NCBI RefSeq assembly: GCF_002980555.1
Contig: NZ_PVBT01000001.1
Span: 806,001-870,000 of the forward strand
Length of the DNA stretch: 64,000 bases
Direction: 5' to 3'
Origin: Phyllobacterium myrsinacearum
GTDB taxonomy: Bacteria > Pseudomonadota > Alphaproteobacteria > Rhizobiales > Rhizobiaceae
Part shown: one piece after another, positions 17,834 through 26,081 of the stretch
Layout: every line of letters starts with the position of its first letter
How positions within the stretch are numbered: the first letter of the stretch is position 1
Made by a program: the position numbers and the translations under genes
The notes under the pieces: model-generated
Database searches by the model: none
Told to the model about the DNA's origin: nothing
Seen by the model: the letters and a program-made list of their open reading frames with translations, nothing else

Positions 17834-18433
17834 CTATTGCGGGTTCTTGTCCTTCAGGCGCTCATATTCGAGTGCATCGCGCGTGGCATTTTCCGTATCG
17901 CCCTTGGCGTTGTAGGCAATGGCGCGGTTGTAATAGGCGGTGGGGTAATCGGGCTTGAGGCGGATGACGGCGGTGTAGCCGGCAATGGCGGCGTCGAGAT
18001 CGCCTTTCTTTTGATAGGCATAGGCCTTGCCGTACAGGCTGTCGATGTCTTCGGGCGCCAGCTTGAGCGCGGTGTTGTAGTCATCGATCGCCTGATCGTA
18101 ATCGCCCAGGTCGTGCCTGGCATAGCCGCGGCTATACCAGGCATCCTTGAAGTCCGGTTTCAGGCTGATGGCGTGGGAATAATCCGCAACCGCAAGGTCG
18201 AGCTTCTGGGCATCGAGATAGGCGTTGCCCCTGTCATAATAGGCCTTGGGGCGCAGCGCATCCGGCGCACTGTCAATCCAGTTGTTGCAGTTGCTGATTC
18301 GCTCTTCCGGCGATGAGGATGCGGTCTCGTCGATGCAGCCATGCTCGATCTTCTGCAGCTGCGCATTGTCGAGAGCAAGGGCAGGGCTGGAAAGGATGGC
18401 GATAATGGCGAGCGGAAAATGGAGACGGATCAT
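17834..18433 (-). CDS. secreted TPR-repeat protein
   Basis: A 199-residue protein with a signal peptide (FPLAIIAILSSPALA) and four tandem tetratricopeptide repeats from about residue 62 to 197, each ending in a recognisable core such as AVADYSHAISLKPD, AIDDYNTALKLAPE and AIAGYTAVIRLKPD. TPR arrays mediate protein-protein contacts, here presumably in the periplasm. It starts 17 bases after the Nudix gene on the same strand, so the two may share a transcript. The partner is unknown. Confidence 0.82.
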   Translation of the reverse strand: MIRLHFPLAIIAILSSPALALDNAQLQKIEHGCIDETASSSPEERISNCNNWIDSAPDALRPKAYYDRGNAYLDAQKLDLAVADYSHAISLKPDFKDAWYSRGYARHDLGDYDQAIDDYNTALKLAPEDIDSLYGKAYAYQKKGDLDAAIAGYTAVIRLKPDYPTAYYNRAIAYNAKGDTENATRDALEYERLKDKNPQ

Positions 18434-18450
18434 ATCGCATGTCCTGACTG

Positions 18451-18933
18451 TCAGCGCAGGGTGACGAGCGCCGGATCAAAACTCGCAATGAGGGCCTTTA
18501 GTTCCGGTTCTTCGACCCGGCGCGCGCATTCTTCCACGCTGACCCATTCAAGACGGCGTTCGCCGCGCTCGGGCCAGTTCTTTTCCTGATGGGAAAAATG
18601 CATGGGAAAGACATCGACGACGAAATCGCCGCATTCGCCTTCCGACATATCGTGTTTTTCATAGCGGTAGACGCCAACCGAGAAGGGGGCGATATCGCCG
18701 CGTGCTCCGGCTTCCTCATAGGCTTCGGCCTTGGCCGAGTGCGCAAAGGTTTTGCCAACCTGCGGCCAGCCCTTGGGCAGCACCCATCGCCCGGTCCCGC
18801 GACTGGTGATCAGGAGAATTTCGGTCTGCTGTTTCTTGACCCGGTAAACGAGCGCGGCAACCTGGCGGATTCTGCCGTCCGGCATTTCAATCCGTTTTTC
18901 CGTCACGATCTCGTTGGCGTAATTTAAGTTCAA
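18451..18933 (-). CDS. Nudix hydrolase, diphosphoinositol-phosphohydrolase-like
   Basis: A 160-residue Nudix fold. The Nudix box region reads WVLPKGWPQVGKTFAHSAKA followed by EAYEEAGARG. The catalytic E-x-x-E-E helix is present, but the first Glu of the canonical GX5E is Ser, as in many alphaproteobacterial members of this subgroup. The family cleaves nucleoside-diphosphate-like or polyphosphate substrates. The likely start is TTG 18933 close behind GGAG; no upstream in-frame ATG exists. The substrate is unknown. Confidence 0.82.
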   Translation of the reverse strand: MNLNYANEIVTEKRIEMPDGRIRQVAALVYRVKKQQTEILLITSRGTGRWVLPKGWPQVGKTFAHSAKAEAYEEAGARGDIAPFSVGVYRYEKHDMSEGECGDFVVDVFPMHFSHQEKNWPERGERRLEWVSVEECARRVEEPELKALIASFDPALVTLR

Positions 18934-19246
18934 TGCTCCGCTCTTTTTTTGCGATTTGTTTCAATGATTGTGAACCGATTCTTGCAAATCGCAATCACTT
19001 CATAGGCGCTGTTCCTAGCTTATATGCGACTTGTGTCGATTTTTTGAACAGCAGTGCAAAAAAACAACATCGGCCCCCGGTGAGGCAATACCAGTTCGAA
19101 AGCAGGGAATCTATTCGACGGAAGAATAAGGGGCAGCCAGAATGAACGGCGCTGAGGCAGGCATGCCATGGCCTCCAGTGAGATCATGGCTCCGGTCTGC
19201 GCGGTTGGGCGGAAGCGGTTTTGGCTTGTCCGCCGGGCGTGGCCGG
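18934..19246. other. intergenic region, Nudix upstream / gpt downstream
   Basis: 313 bases without a credible gene. It holds an 8-bp inverted repeat, GCGATTTG (18951-18958) and CAAATCGC (18985-18992), just before the Nudix gene. This could be an operator. Homopolymer runs of T and A occur around 18943 and 19055. No terminator with a T-tract is obvious behind gpt. Confidence 0.4.
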
Positions 19247-19744
19247 TTAGCCCCGGTGGCCCTTGGTGATCGGTTCCTGATAGGTCAGGCCCATATCCCA
19301 GGGGAAATAGATCCAGGTATCCTGCGAGACTTCCGTGACGAACGTGTCGATCAGCGGGCGGCCCTTCGGCTTGGCATAGACCGTGGCAAAATGCGCCTTG
19401 GGCATCATGGCGCGCACAACGGCAGCGGTTTTGCCGGTATCGGTCAGGTCGTCGATGACGAGAATGCCGTCGCCGCCATCTTCCAGAAGGCGCGGATCGA
19501 CGTCTTTCAGCACCTTGAGTTCGCCTTGTTCTTCGTAGTCATGATAGGAGGCGATGCACACGGTTTCAATCATGCGGATGCCGAGTTCGCGGCAGATGAT
19601 CGCCGCCGGTACGAGGCCGCCGCGGGTGATGGCGACCATGGCGCGCCATTCGCGCTGCATGCCGGCCACACGCCAGGCAAGGGCACGGGCATCCCGATGG
19701 AACTGGTCCCAGGAAACCGGAAAAGCTTTATCGGGAAGAGACAT
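19247..19744 (-). CDS. gpt: xanthine phosphoribosyltransferase
   Basis: A 165-residue type I phosphoribosyltransferase of the Gpt/XPRT class, which converts xanthine and guanine with PRPP into nucleotides. The PRPP-binding motif is [13 protein letters not shown], and [13 protein letters not shown] is the conserved first loop. Membrane association is typical of E. coli Gpt, but no hydrophobic segment is seen here. ATG 19744 has GGAG six bases upstream; an in-frame ATG five codons earlier does not. Together with ade at 26082 it gives the cell two purine-salvage steps in this window. Confidence 0.93.
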   Translation of the reverse strand: MSLPDKAFPVSWDQFHRDARALAWRVAGMQREWRAMVAITRGGLVPAAIICRELGIRMIETVCIASYHDYEEQGELKVLKDVDPRLLEDGGDGILVIDDLTDTGKTAAVVRAMMPKAHFATVYAKPKGRPLIDTFVTEVSQDTWIYFPWDMGLTYQEPITKGHRG

Positions 19745-19791
19745 GGCGCACTCCATCAAGAAAACACGAAACAGGCGGAGCTAATAATCCG

Positions 19792-19869
19792 CTAGTGGAA
19801 CGAATTTGACATTCGCCCCCATTTGACATCACGCGGAACCTGCGAATGTCAAATTCAAAGTTCCACTAG
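19792..19869. repeat. palindromic intergenic repeat, copy 1 (A-type arms)
   Basis: A 78-bp element. The left arm CTAGTGGAACGAATTTGACA-TTCGC is repeated inverted at the right end, with three extra A residues in the right arm. The central segment, read in reverse, contains TCCGCGTGATGTCAAATGGG, shared with copy 3 (58875). Both ends read CTAG outward. No gene is encoded. It looks like a short MITE or REP-like element. Confidence 0.85.
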
Positions 19870-19882
19870 AAATATAAACTTA

Positions 19883-19960
19883 CTAGTGGTCCTTTGATTC
19901 TGACATTTGCCCGAATGGGCTGTATCAAAAGGGACGCAAATGTCAGAATCGGACCACTAG
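19883..19960. repeat. palindromic intergenic repeat, copy 2 (B-type arms)
   Basis: Another 78-bp element, 13 bp after copy 1. Its arms are of a second subtype: CTAGTGGTCC-TTT-GATTCTGACATTTGC on the left, and the inverted CTAGTGGTCCGATTCTGACA-TTTGC on the right. As in copy 1, one arm carries three extra bases at the same relative position. The centre differs from copies 1 and 3. Confidence 0.85.
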
Positions 19961-20071
19961 GGAATGCGTCTCGCAATAGCGGGAAATGCCTGCCCATGGC
20001 AAGCTGCTTGCGCAGCCTGTCCGTTGCAAGGAGGCAGAAACATGTGATTTACGGCTTTATCCGCTCAATCC

Positions 20072-20914
20072 TCAGCGTGACATCAGCGTCAGGCAGGGCA
20101 TGTCCGATATGAATGAGCTGGTAACGCCGCCGAATACCCATTCCTTGAGGCGCGACTGGCTATAGGCACCCATGACAACCAGATCGACTTTATCATCGGC
20201 AATCTTGCGGCGCAGGATCTTGTCCGCAGCCTCGCCATTGGAGTCAATCGTGAACGGATTGACGTTGACGCCGTGGCGGCGCAGGGCGTCTGAAAGCGGG
20301 GTACCTGGAATGTCCATGTTCGGGTCGGTGGTTTTCTTCGGATCGATCCACACGACATCCGTACGCTCTGCCTTGATCAGAAAGGGCAGGGAATCGAAGG
20401 CTGCCCGCGAAGCCTCGCGCTTGCCGTTGAAGGCAACGAGCACGCGGTGGATTTTCGCGGGAAGTTCAACCTTGTAGGGAACAAACAGCACTGGACGTCC
20501 ACTTTCCATGACAAGCGGGTCGGTGACGTCATTGACGCTGTCCGGATCGTCCGGGTCCGGTTGTCCGGCCACGATGATATCGGCACGCAGGGCGCTTTGG
20601 GTAACGCCGGCCGACGGGCTGCTGCTTTCCGAGCGCACGATCCGGAACTCGTGGGAAATCTTGCCTTTGCCCATTTCCTTGTTGAACAGCGCGGAGATTG
20701 CTTCCGAGTTCTCCTTGTGCCGCTGTTCGTGCGCTTCGAACAGGGTCGTATCGGCAAAGCCGGTGGGATCGGCGTAAACGATGGGAGAGGGGATCGTGTA
20801 GAGGCCGATAATATGGGTTCGCTCACTTGACGAGGCGATCAGCTTTGCCGCGCCCATAACCCTTGGCGCCTCGCGCTCGCTGCGGATAAAAGCGATGATC
20901 GTGCGAAATGCCAT
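20072..20914 (-). CDS. tandem-domain universal stress protein
   Basis: A 280-residue protein with two Usp domains. The first starts MAFRTIIAFIRSEREAPRVM. The second starts KIHRVLVAFNGKREASRAAF and ends with DLVVMGAYSQSRLKEWVFGG, the nucleotide-binding-type loop. It has the same architecture as the protein at 7110-7958, so the two are paralogues. GGAGG six bases before ATG 20914 fixes the start; the upstream in-frame ATG at 20926 lies before that site. Confidence 0.88.
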   Translation of the reverse strand: MAFRTIIAFIRSEREAPRVMGAAKLIASSSERTHIIGLYTIPSPIVYADPTGFADTTLFEAHEQRHKENSEAISALFNKEMGKGKISHEFRIVRSESSSPSAGVTQSALRADIIVAGQPDPDDPDSVNDVTDPLVMESGRPVLFVPYKVELPAKIHRVLVAFNGKREASRAAFDSLPFLIKAERTDVVWIDPKKTTDPNMDIPGTPLSDALRRHGVNVNPFTIDSNGEAADKILRRKIADDKVDLVVMGAYSQSRLKEWVFGGVTSSFISDMPCLTLMSR

Positions 20915-21039
20915 GCTGGCCTCCATCGGTTGATACTCGATCTTCCTATTCAGAGCATTATACGCTCCGAACGCAAGACCGGCGCGTGTGATTTTATCGC
21001 AGGTGCGAAATGGAACGTTGGCCAGCCGTCTATGGTTCC

Positions 21040-21789
21040 CTAGATTTGCTTGCCCGATGCGAGTTGTTCCACCATGGCACGCACGGCCTGTTCTGCGGCG
21101 GCGAGCTTGTCCTCGTCACGGGCACGGACAACCAATTCCGTTGAAAACCTGTTGTTTTCATACTTCGGATAGGAACCGATGATCGTATCGGGATGTGCCG
21201 CCTGAATATCGCGCAGCGGTATGGCGATCGTGCCTTCGCCGAAAGGGCAGTTGACCGAACGGGAAAGCAGCTGCTTGCCGACCCTCAATGTCGGAATCAC
21301 ATTGTCGAGCATGGCCTGAAAAATCGATGGAACACCCGCCATCACATAGACATTGCCGATGTTGAACCCCGGAGCGGTCGAGACGGGATTGTCGATATGA
21401 ACCGCGCCGCGCGGCATGCGTGCCATGCGCTGGCGGCTTTCGGTGAACTCCATGCCGCGTGCGGCATAATTGTCGCCCATCAGCTTCATGGCCTTGGCAT
21501 CGTGCTCGCATGGCACGCCGAATGCCTTTGAAATGGCATCCGCGGTGATATCGTCGTGGGTGGGGCCGATGCCGCCGGAGGTGAAGACATAATCATAGGC
21601 GCCGCGCAGGGCATTCAACGCCTCGACGATGCGGTCTTCCTCATCGGGAACAATCCGCACTTCCTTCAGATCGATGCCGACCGCCGTCAGAATGTCGGCG
21701 AGATGGCCGATGTTCTTGTCCTTGGTCCGGCCGGACAGCAACTCGTCGCCAATGGCAAGCATGGCCGCGCTCACGACTTCATTCGTCAT
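21040..21789 (-). CDS. molybdopterin-binding CinA-like protein
   Basis: A 249-residue protein with the MoaB/Mog (MoCF) fold at residues 5-170: AAMLAIGDELLSGRTKDKNI, then VFTSGGIGPTHDDIT with the conserved GGxGPTxDD loop. It corresponds to the N-terminal part of CinA; the separate nicotinamide-nucleotide amidase domain is absent. Stand-alone versions of this kind are common in alphaproteobacteria, often labelled competence/damage-inducible protein A, but the function is not well defined. AGGAG precedes ATG 21789. Confidence 0.85.
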   Translation of the reverse strand: MTNEVVSAAMLAIGDELLSGRTKDKNIGHLADILTAVGIDLKEVRIVPDEEDRIVEALNALRGAYDYVFTSGGIGPTHDDITADAISKAFGVPCEHDAKAMKLMGDNYAARGMEFTESRQRMARMPRGAVHIDNPVSTAPGFNIGNVYVMAGVPSIFQAMLDNVIPTLRVGKQLLSRSVNCPFGEGTIAIPLRDIQAAHPDTIIGSYPKYENNRFSTELVVRARDEDKLAAAEQAVRAMVEQLASGKQI

Positions 21790-21963
21790 CTGGATTCTCC
21801 TATCGCGGTGGCGACCGTAATGGGCGCAAACAGCCGCCGCAAGCCATTTCAAATGGTGAACAGTATGTCGCGACAATGTCTGTTTTAATGAACAGCGAAA
21901 AGCGTAGGTTGAGGAGGAGCGAGGGCATTAGCCCGCCCGACGGTTGCAACAATGGAGACGATC

Positions 21964-22563
21964 ATGGCCAAGGTATTGGTGCTTTATTATTCAAGCTGGG
22001 GACATATGGAGCAGATGGCCTATGCCGCTGCGGACGGCGCACGGGAAGCCGGCGCTGACGTCACTGTCCGGCGCGTGCCGGAACTGGTTCCGCTCGATGT
22101 GGCGAAGGCCTATCACTACAAGCTCGACCAGAAGGCGGACATCGCCACGGTGGACGAACTCGAAACCTATGATGCGATCATCGTTGGCGTATCCTCGCGC
22201 TTTGGCTCGATGTCAGCGCAGATGAAGAACTTTTTCGACCAGACCGGCGGTCTCTGGGCCAAGGGTGCGCTGATCAACAAGGTCGGTTCGGTCATGGCTT
22301 CTTCGGCCACCCAGCATGGCGGTCAGGAGCTGGCGCTTGTTTCCACCCAGTGGCAGATGCAGCATCACGGCATGATCATCGTACCGCTTTCCTACGCCTA
22401 TCAGGCGCAGATGGGCAATGATGTCGTGCGCGGCGGCGCGCCCTACGGCATGACCACGACAGCCGATGGCGATGGTTCGCGCCAGCCTTCGGCGCAGGAA
22501 CTGGAAGGAGCAAAGTTCCAGGGCAAGCGCGTTGCCGAGATCACCATCAAGCTGCATGGCTGA
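21964..22563 (+). CDS. wrbA: NAD(P)H:quinone oxidoreductase WrbA
   Basis: A 199-residue flavodoxin-like protein. The FMN phosphate loop is [14 protein letters not shown]. Further WrbA landmarks are [35 protein letters not shown] and [19 protein letters not shown]. WrbA reduces quinones by two electrons and protects against redox cycling. ATG 21964 follows GGAG; a start four codons earlier is in frame but precedes the ribosome binding site. Confidence 0.95.
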   Translation: MAKVLVLYYSSWGHMEQMAYAAADGAREAGADVTVRRVPELVPLDVAKAYHYKLDQKADIATVDELETYDAIIVGVSSRFGSMSAQMKNFFDQTGGLWAKGALINKVGSVMASSATQHGGQELALVSTQWQMQHHGMIIVPLSYAYQAQMGNDVVRGGAPYGMTTTADGDGSRQPSAQELEGAKFQGKRVAEITIKLHG

Positions 22564-22568
22564 GTGTA

Positions 22569-23363
22569 TCAGCCAGCCGGCGCAAGCCGCCTGACTGGTC
22601 CTGCAGCCAATTCGTCAGGACGCAGCGTCAGCACGGACACACCGTCGGCCGTAACGGCAACGGTGTGTTCAAACTGCGCGGAAAGTGACCCGTCTCTCGT
22701 CACGACGGTCCAGCCGTCGGCCTGTGTTTTCACTGTCCGGCGGCCCTGATTGAGCATTGGCTCGACGGTGAAAACCATGCCCTCACGTAAGGTGAGGCCG
22801 GTTCCCGGCTTGCCGAAGTGCAGGATCTGCGGTTCCTCATGCATCTCGCGGCCAATGCCGTGACCGCAATATTCATGCACCACGGAATAGCCATTGCGCT
22901 TGGCATGGCGTTCGATTGCCCAGCCGATATCGCCGAGCCGCGCACCCGGTCGTACGGCGCGGATGCCCATCCACATGGCTTCGTAGGCGGTGTGGACCAG
23001 GCGTCTGGCGGCCGGATTGACGCTGCCTACGAGATAGGTCTTGCTGGAATCCGCGATATAGCCGTTCTTTTCAAGCGTGATGTCCAAATTGACGATGTCG
23101 CCATCCCGAAGCACGTCCGATTGGGAAGGGATGCCATGGCAGACCACATCGTTCACGGAAGAATTCAGCACAAAACCATAGCCATACTGGCCCTTGCTCG
23201 CCGGGCGGGCCTGAAGATCATGAACGATGAAATGCTCGGCCATGTCGTTGATCTGAAGCGTCGACAGGCCGATCAGCGAGGTTCGATCCAGCAGCCCGAA
23301 CACGGACGCCAGCAGCCGGCCGGATTCGGCCAGCAATGCCAGTTCCTGGGGCAGCTTCGTCAT
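22569..23363 (-). CDS. map: type I methionine aminopeptidase
   Basis: A 264-residue MetAP that removes initiator methionine. All five metal ligands of the pita-bread fold are recognisable: the two Asp in VNLDITLEKNGYIADSSKTY, the His in EYCGHGIGREMHE, the Glu in VFTVEPML and the Glu in QFEHTVAV. The substrate-side His is in VCHGIP. Its start codon overlaps the stop of a ParD-like gene by the ATGA arrangement, so translation is probably coupled. That context, outside the usual ribosomal-protein or secY neighbourhood, suggests a second, specialised copy. It is convergent with wrbA, only 5 bp apart. Confidence 0.93.
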   Translation of the reverse strand: MTKLPQELALLAESGRLLASVFGLLDRTSLIGLSTLQINDMAEHFIVHDLQARPASKGQYGYGFVLNSSVNDVVCHGIPSQSDVLRDGDIVNLDITLEKNGYIADSSKTYLVGSVNPAARRLVHTAYEAMWMGIRAVRPGARLGDIGWAIERHAKRNGYSVVHEYCGHGIGREMHEEPQILHFGKPGTGLTLREGMVFTVEPMLNQGRRTVKTQADGWTVVTRDGSLSAQFEHTVAVTADGVSVLTLRPDELAAGPVRRLAPAG

Positions 23364-23572
23364 GCTTCACTCGCGGCCAGCGATTGTGCCGAAACACCGG
23401 CGGAGCTGAGTTCGCGCTCGATGATCGCGGTGAAACTGAGCGTTGGATTGGTCTCGCAGAGCATGCCGATCTTGATCCAATAGGCGGCCTGCGCGTTGAT
23501 CGAGCGGCACGACACTTTGCTCGCCCGGCGCAGCTGATCGTGCAGATCGTCGTCTATGCTCACAATGCCCAT
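23360..23572 (-). CDS. ParD-like antitoxin-family small protein
   Basis: A 70-residue protein: MGIVSIDDDLHDQLRRASKV and then SINAQAAYWIKIGMLCETNP. The first strand and helix resemble a ribbon-helix-helix DNA-binding unit of the ParD_like family (PF11903, assigned from memory). GGAG five bases upstream supports ATG 23572. There is no ParE-type toxin next to it; the coupled downstream gene is map. The AT-rich stretch just upstream (23573-23630) contains CATATATG and several TATA steps and could be its own operator. Assignment rests on pattern recognition. Confidence 0.7.
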   Translation of the reverse strand: MGIVSIDDDLHDQLRRASKVSCRSINAQAAYWIKIGMLCETNPTLSFTAIIERELSSAGVSAQSLAASEA

Positions 23573-23678
23573 GGGTATCTCCATATATGGTTCGTATATG
23601 AAGTGTATATAGTGTGGATATGAAAATGCCAAGGGCAGCGTTGAACGGCAGCATGATGAAGTGTGCGGGGATGGGATA

Positions 23679-23764
23679 TGGTGCGGACGGCGGGGGTCGA
23701 ACCCGCATGACCTATGGCCGAGGGATTTTAAGTCCCTTGCGTCTACCAGTTTCGCCACGTCCGC
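23679..23764 (-). tRNA. tRNA-Leu (UAA)
   Basis: On the minus strand it starts GCGGACG-TGGCGAAACTGG. The acceptor stem pairs GCGGACG with CGTCCGC, discriminator A, and CCA is encoded. The anticodon loop CTTAAAA gives UAA. The long variable arm fits a class II tRNA. The T-loop is TTCGACC. Confidence 0.97.
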
Positions 23765-24005
23765 GCGCCTATGCTTTTCAACGGTTCGCACGATTCCGTC
23801 AACTGCCGTTTGCCGGTAAAATGGGATTTTGCGCCTGGGCCGAAAATCGGGGCTCGATCACGTTCCCACGCCCATGGTCCAATGACCAAGCCCCGAAGCC
23901 GGAAGCAACCGGCACTACAGAGACGGATGAAGGACACGGAAATTTAGTTGAAATTTCAGATTAATTTTCGGCACTATTGTCTTCATTGAAAAGCGCAAAA
24001 GGAAA

Positions 24006-24031
24006 GGGCGGGATACTGACCGATCCCGCCC
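24006..24031 (-). terminator. minus-strand intrinsic terminator candidate
   Basis: GGGCGGGAT (24006-24014) pairs with ATCCCGCCC (24023-24031). On the minus strand the stem is followed by TTTCCTTTT, a fair T-tract. No minus-strand gene is recognised upstream of it, which hints at an untranslated transcript. Confidence 0.5.
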
Positions 24032-24263
24032 CTTCACCCCACCCCAGGAATTGTTCTTGTTTTGGTGAGGCTTGAATATTCGTGTGAGATTTGCTGTTCA
24101 GATGCCGTCATCAATTTCGCATAAGAAGCGCACCAGATACTCAGCGCCCTGTCGTTTCGCCACTCACAGGCTTTCGACCGCAATAATTGTAGACGTTATG
24201 TCCGATCTCTCTCCCTGAACATTGCAACTACAGTTAGGGACATTAGCCACTTGCATGGACTTG

Positions 24264-24288
24264 AAAAGGGACGCTGCTGTCCCCTTTT
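24264..24288 (+). terminator. plus-strand intrinsic terminator candidate
   Basis: AAAAGGGAC (24264-24272) pairs with GTCCCCTTTT (24279-24288) with one bulged C, ending in TTTT. Again no plus-strand gene precedes it within the intergenic region. Confidence 0.45.
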
Positions 24289-24431
24289 GCAATATGCCGG
24301 TCGCGGCCGGCCCGAATGTGCGGCACGCGTTCCAGCGGCGGCGAGACCAGTCTGACCATCGGATACACGTACTGGTGGATTTCCACTTCTAGTTGGACTA
24401 GAAGCGGCTTATCCAAAAGTATGAGAGATCA

Positions 24432-25928
24432 ATGTCCGCTATTCCGCTTCAGTCTCCCTTGCGCAGTGTCAGACAACTGGCGTCGGAGAATCCGGGGCTG
24501 CTGTTTGTTCTGCTGTATTTCGCCTTTCAGGTGGTGTTCCTGACGATCATTTCCAACGGCGCCGGCGTCGATGATGCCGAACAGCTGGCCTATGTCGGTG
24601 CGCTGCAATGGGGCTATGGTGGCTCGCAGCCGCCGCTTTATACCTGGATAAACAGCGTGGCGGGGGATGTTTTCGGTATCCGCATGTCGACTGTCTTCCT
24701 GGTGAAGTTCGGCATGCTGGCAAGCCTCTTCGTCAGCGTTTATGGCGGCGCCCGGCTGCTGGGAATGCGAAAGGCGGTTGCGGCGGCCGGCATGGTCGGC
24801 GTGTTTCTCCTGCCGCAGATCGCGTGGGAATCGCAGCGGACCCTGACCCATTCCGTCGGTGCGACCACCGGCTGCGCCTGGGCGTTCCTTGCCTTTGCCT
24901 GGCACATGAAATCGCGTTCCTCGCTGTCTGCCGCCTTGCTGGGGCTGGGTATCGCGGCTGGACTTCTCGGAAAATTCAATGCGGGCTTCTTTCTGGTCGG
25001 TCTGATCCTGGCCGGGCTTTCGGTTCCCGCCTACCGGGCCGTTCTTCTGTCGTCCAAATCCATTCTGACGCTTGCAGCTTTTTTTGCAGCCGTGACGCCG
25101 ACCGGCCTATGGGCGCTCTCCCACATGGACAACCTCCTGGCGCGCTCGCACAAGTTCCAGATCAATGAGGGCGGGCAGTTCATTGTCAGCCGGTTGCATG
25201 GCGAATGGAAACTGTTTCTCAATGGCGTCCTCTTCTCCGGCGTCGCGCTGGTATTCTTTGCCGTGGCCTGGTGGCGCAGCCGTGCGCAGCAGATCACGCC
25301 GAAGGCAGGTTTGACTGACGGCGAAACCTTTCTCGGCCGTGTTCTGCTGTTCGCGCTGGCCGCCGTCTTTGTCGGTGTCCTTGTCAGCGGTGCGGCCGAG
25401 GTCAAGGATCGCTGGCTGCAACCGGTGCTTTTTCTGTCACCGCTCTATCTGGCAATGCTGCTTGGCCGTTACATCGCTTCGGACGTGCCGCTGAAGCGCT
25501 TTGCCATTGTCGGTGCACTGTGCGGCCTTGCGGTCATTCCGATACTGGCGGTCAATATCCTCTACGCCTATGAGGGCGGGGCTCCGTCCATCGGCCAGCT
25601 GGACTATGGCAAGCTCTACGCGGCGACGCGGGCTGACGGACACTATGTGACTGTGGTTTCGGATGGCCCGCAATTGCCGGGGAATCTGCGCCTTTACGAT
25701 CAGTCCCTGAGCCCGATCCACTGGGAAATGCCCAATGCGGCGGCCCGCATCCGGTTTCCCGCGCTGTTTGTCTGGTTCGGTGAGGCCCCGAACCCGGTGG
25801 TGCAGGGGCTGATGCAAGGCGCGGGTGTCACCAACCCGCCCACGGACATCAAGCACATCACGCTCGGCTACAAATACTATCCCGATCAGACCAAGGCCGT
25901 CAGCTACGTTGTTATTCCGGCGCGCTGA
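24432..25928 (+). CDS. GT39/ArnT-like membrane glycosyltransferase
   Basis: A 498-residue polytopic membrane protein of the PMT_2 (dolichyl-phosphate-mannose/ArnT) type. The first periplasmic loop holds the catalytic acidic motif GAGVDDAEQL, followed by GGSQPPLYTWINSV, the typical P-P-L-Y/H signature. Around ten hydrophobic segments follow, with a soluble C-terminal domain after about residue 385. Such enzymes transfer sugars from polyprenyl phosphate to lipid A, glycans or proteins at the periplasmic face. It is a single gene, so the acceptor is unknown. Confidence 0.85.
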   Translation: MSAIPLQSPLRSVRQLASENPGLLFVLLYFAFQVVFLTIISNGAGVDDAEQLAYVGALQWGYGGSQPPLYTWINSVAGDVFGIRMSTVFLVKFGMLASLFVSVYGGARLLGMRKAVAAAGMVGVFLLPQIAWESQRTLTHSVGATTGCAWAFLAFAWHMKSRSSLSAALLGLGIAAGLLGKFNAGFFLVGLILAGLSVPAYRAVLLSSKSILTLAAFFAAVTPTGLWALSHMDNLLARSHKFQINEGGQFIVSRLHGEWKLFLNGVLFSGVALVFFAVAWWRSRAQQITPKAGLTDGETFLGRVLLFALAAVFVGVLVSGAAEVKDRWLQPVLFLSPLYLAMLLGRYIASDVPLKRFAIVGALCGLAVIPILAVNILYAYEGGAPSIGQLDYGKLYAATRADGHYVTVVSDGPQLPGNLRLYDQSLSPIHWEMPNAAARIRFPALFVWFGEAPNPVVQGLMQGAGVTNPPTDIKHITLGYKYYPDQTKAVSYVVIPAR

Positions 25929-26081
25929 AGCGCCGGCAGACAAAGTTTGCCGCCTTGCCATCCAGCGCCACCCGGCGAGTGGCCTCAAGATTTCAGGTTT
26001 TTTTCAACGATTGCGCCGGAAACACAGTTGCAGGCGTATTTTTCGTATATGGATTATATGGATAGTGAATGAGGTGATGAG

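Larger units (their letters stand above)
23765..24431. other. 667-base intergenic region, possible small RNA locus
   Basis: No frame looks coding. Two hairpins face each other at 24006-24031 and 24264-24288 and bracket about 230 bases. A third hairpin, CTTCTAG-TTGGA-CTAGAAG (24386-24404), lies in the leader of the glycosyltransferase gene. The bracketed stretch does not match tmRNA, 6S or RNase P landmarks I know. Confidence 0.45.

Noticed and set aside
21040-21789. Full CinA with nicotinamide-nucleotide amidase activity
   Set aside because: The C-terminal amidase domain is absent; only the molybdopterin-binding fold is present.
23765-24431. tmRNA, 6S RNA or RNase P RNA gene
   Set aside because: No tRNA-like ends, tag frame or conserved RNase P segments were seen; left as an undefined possible small RNA.
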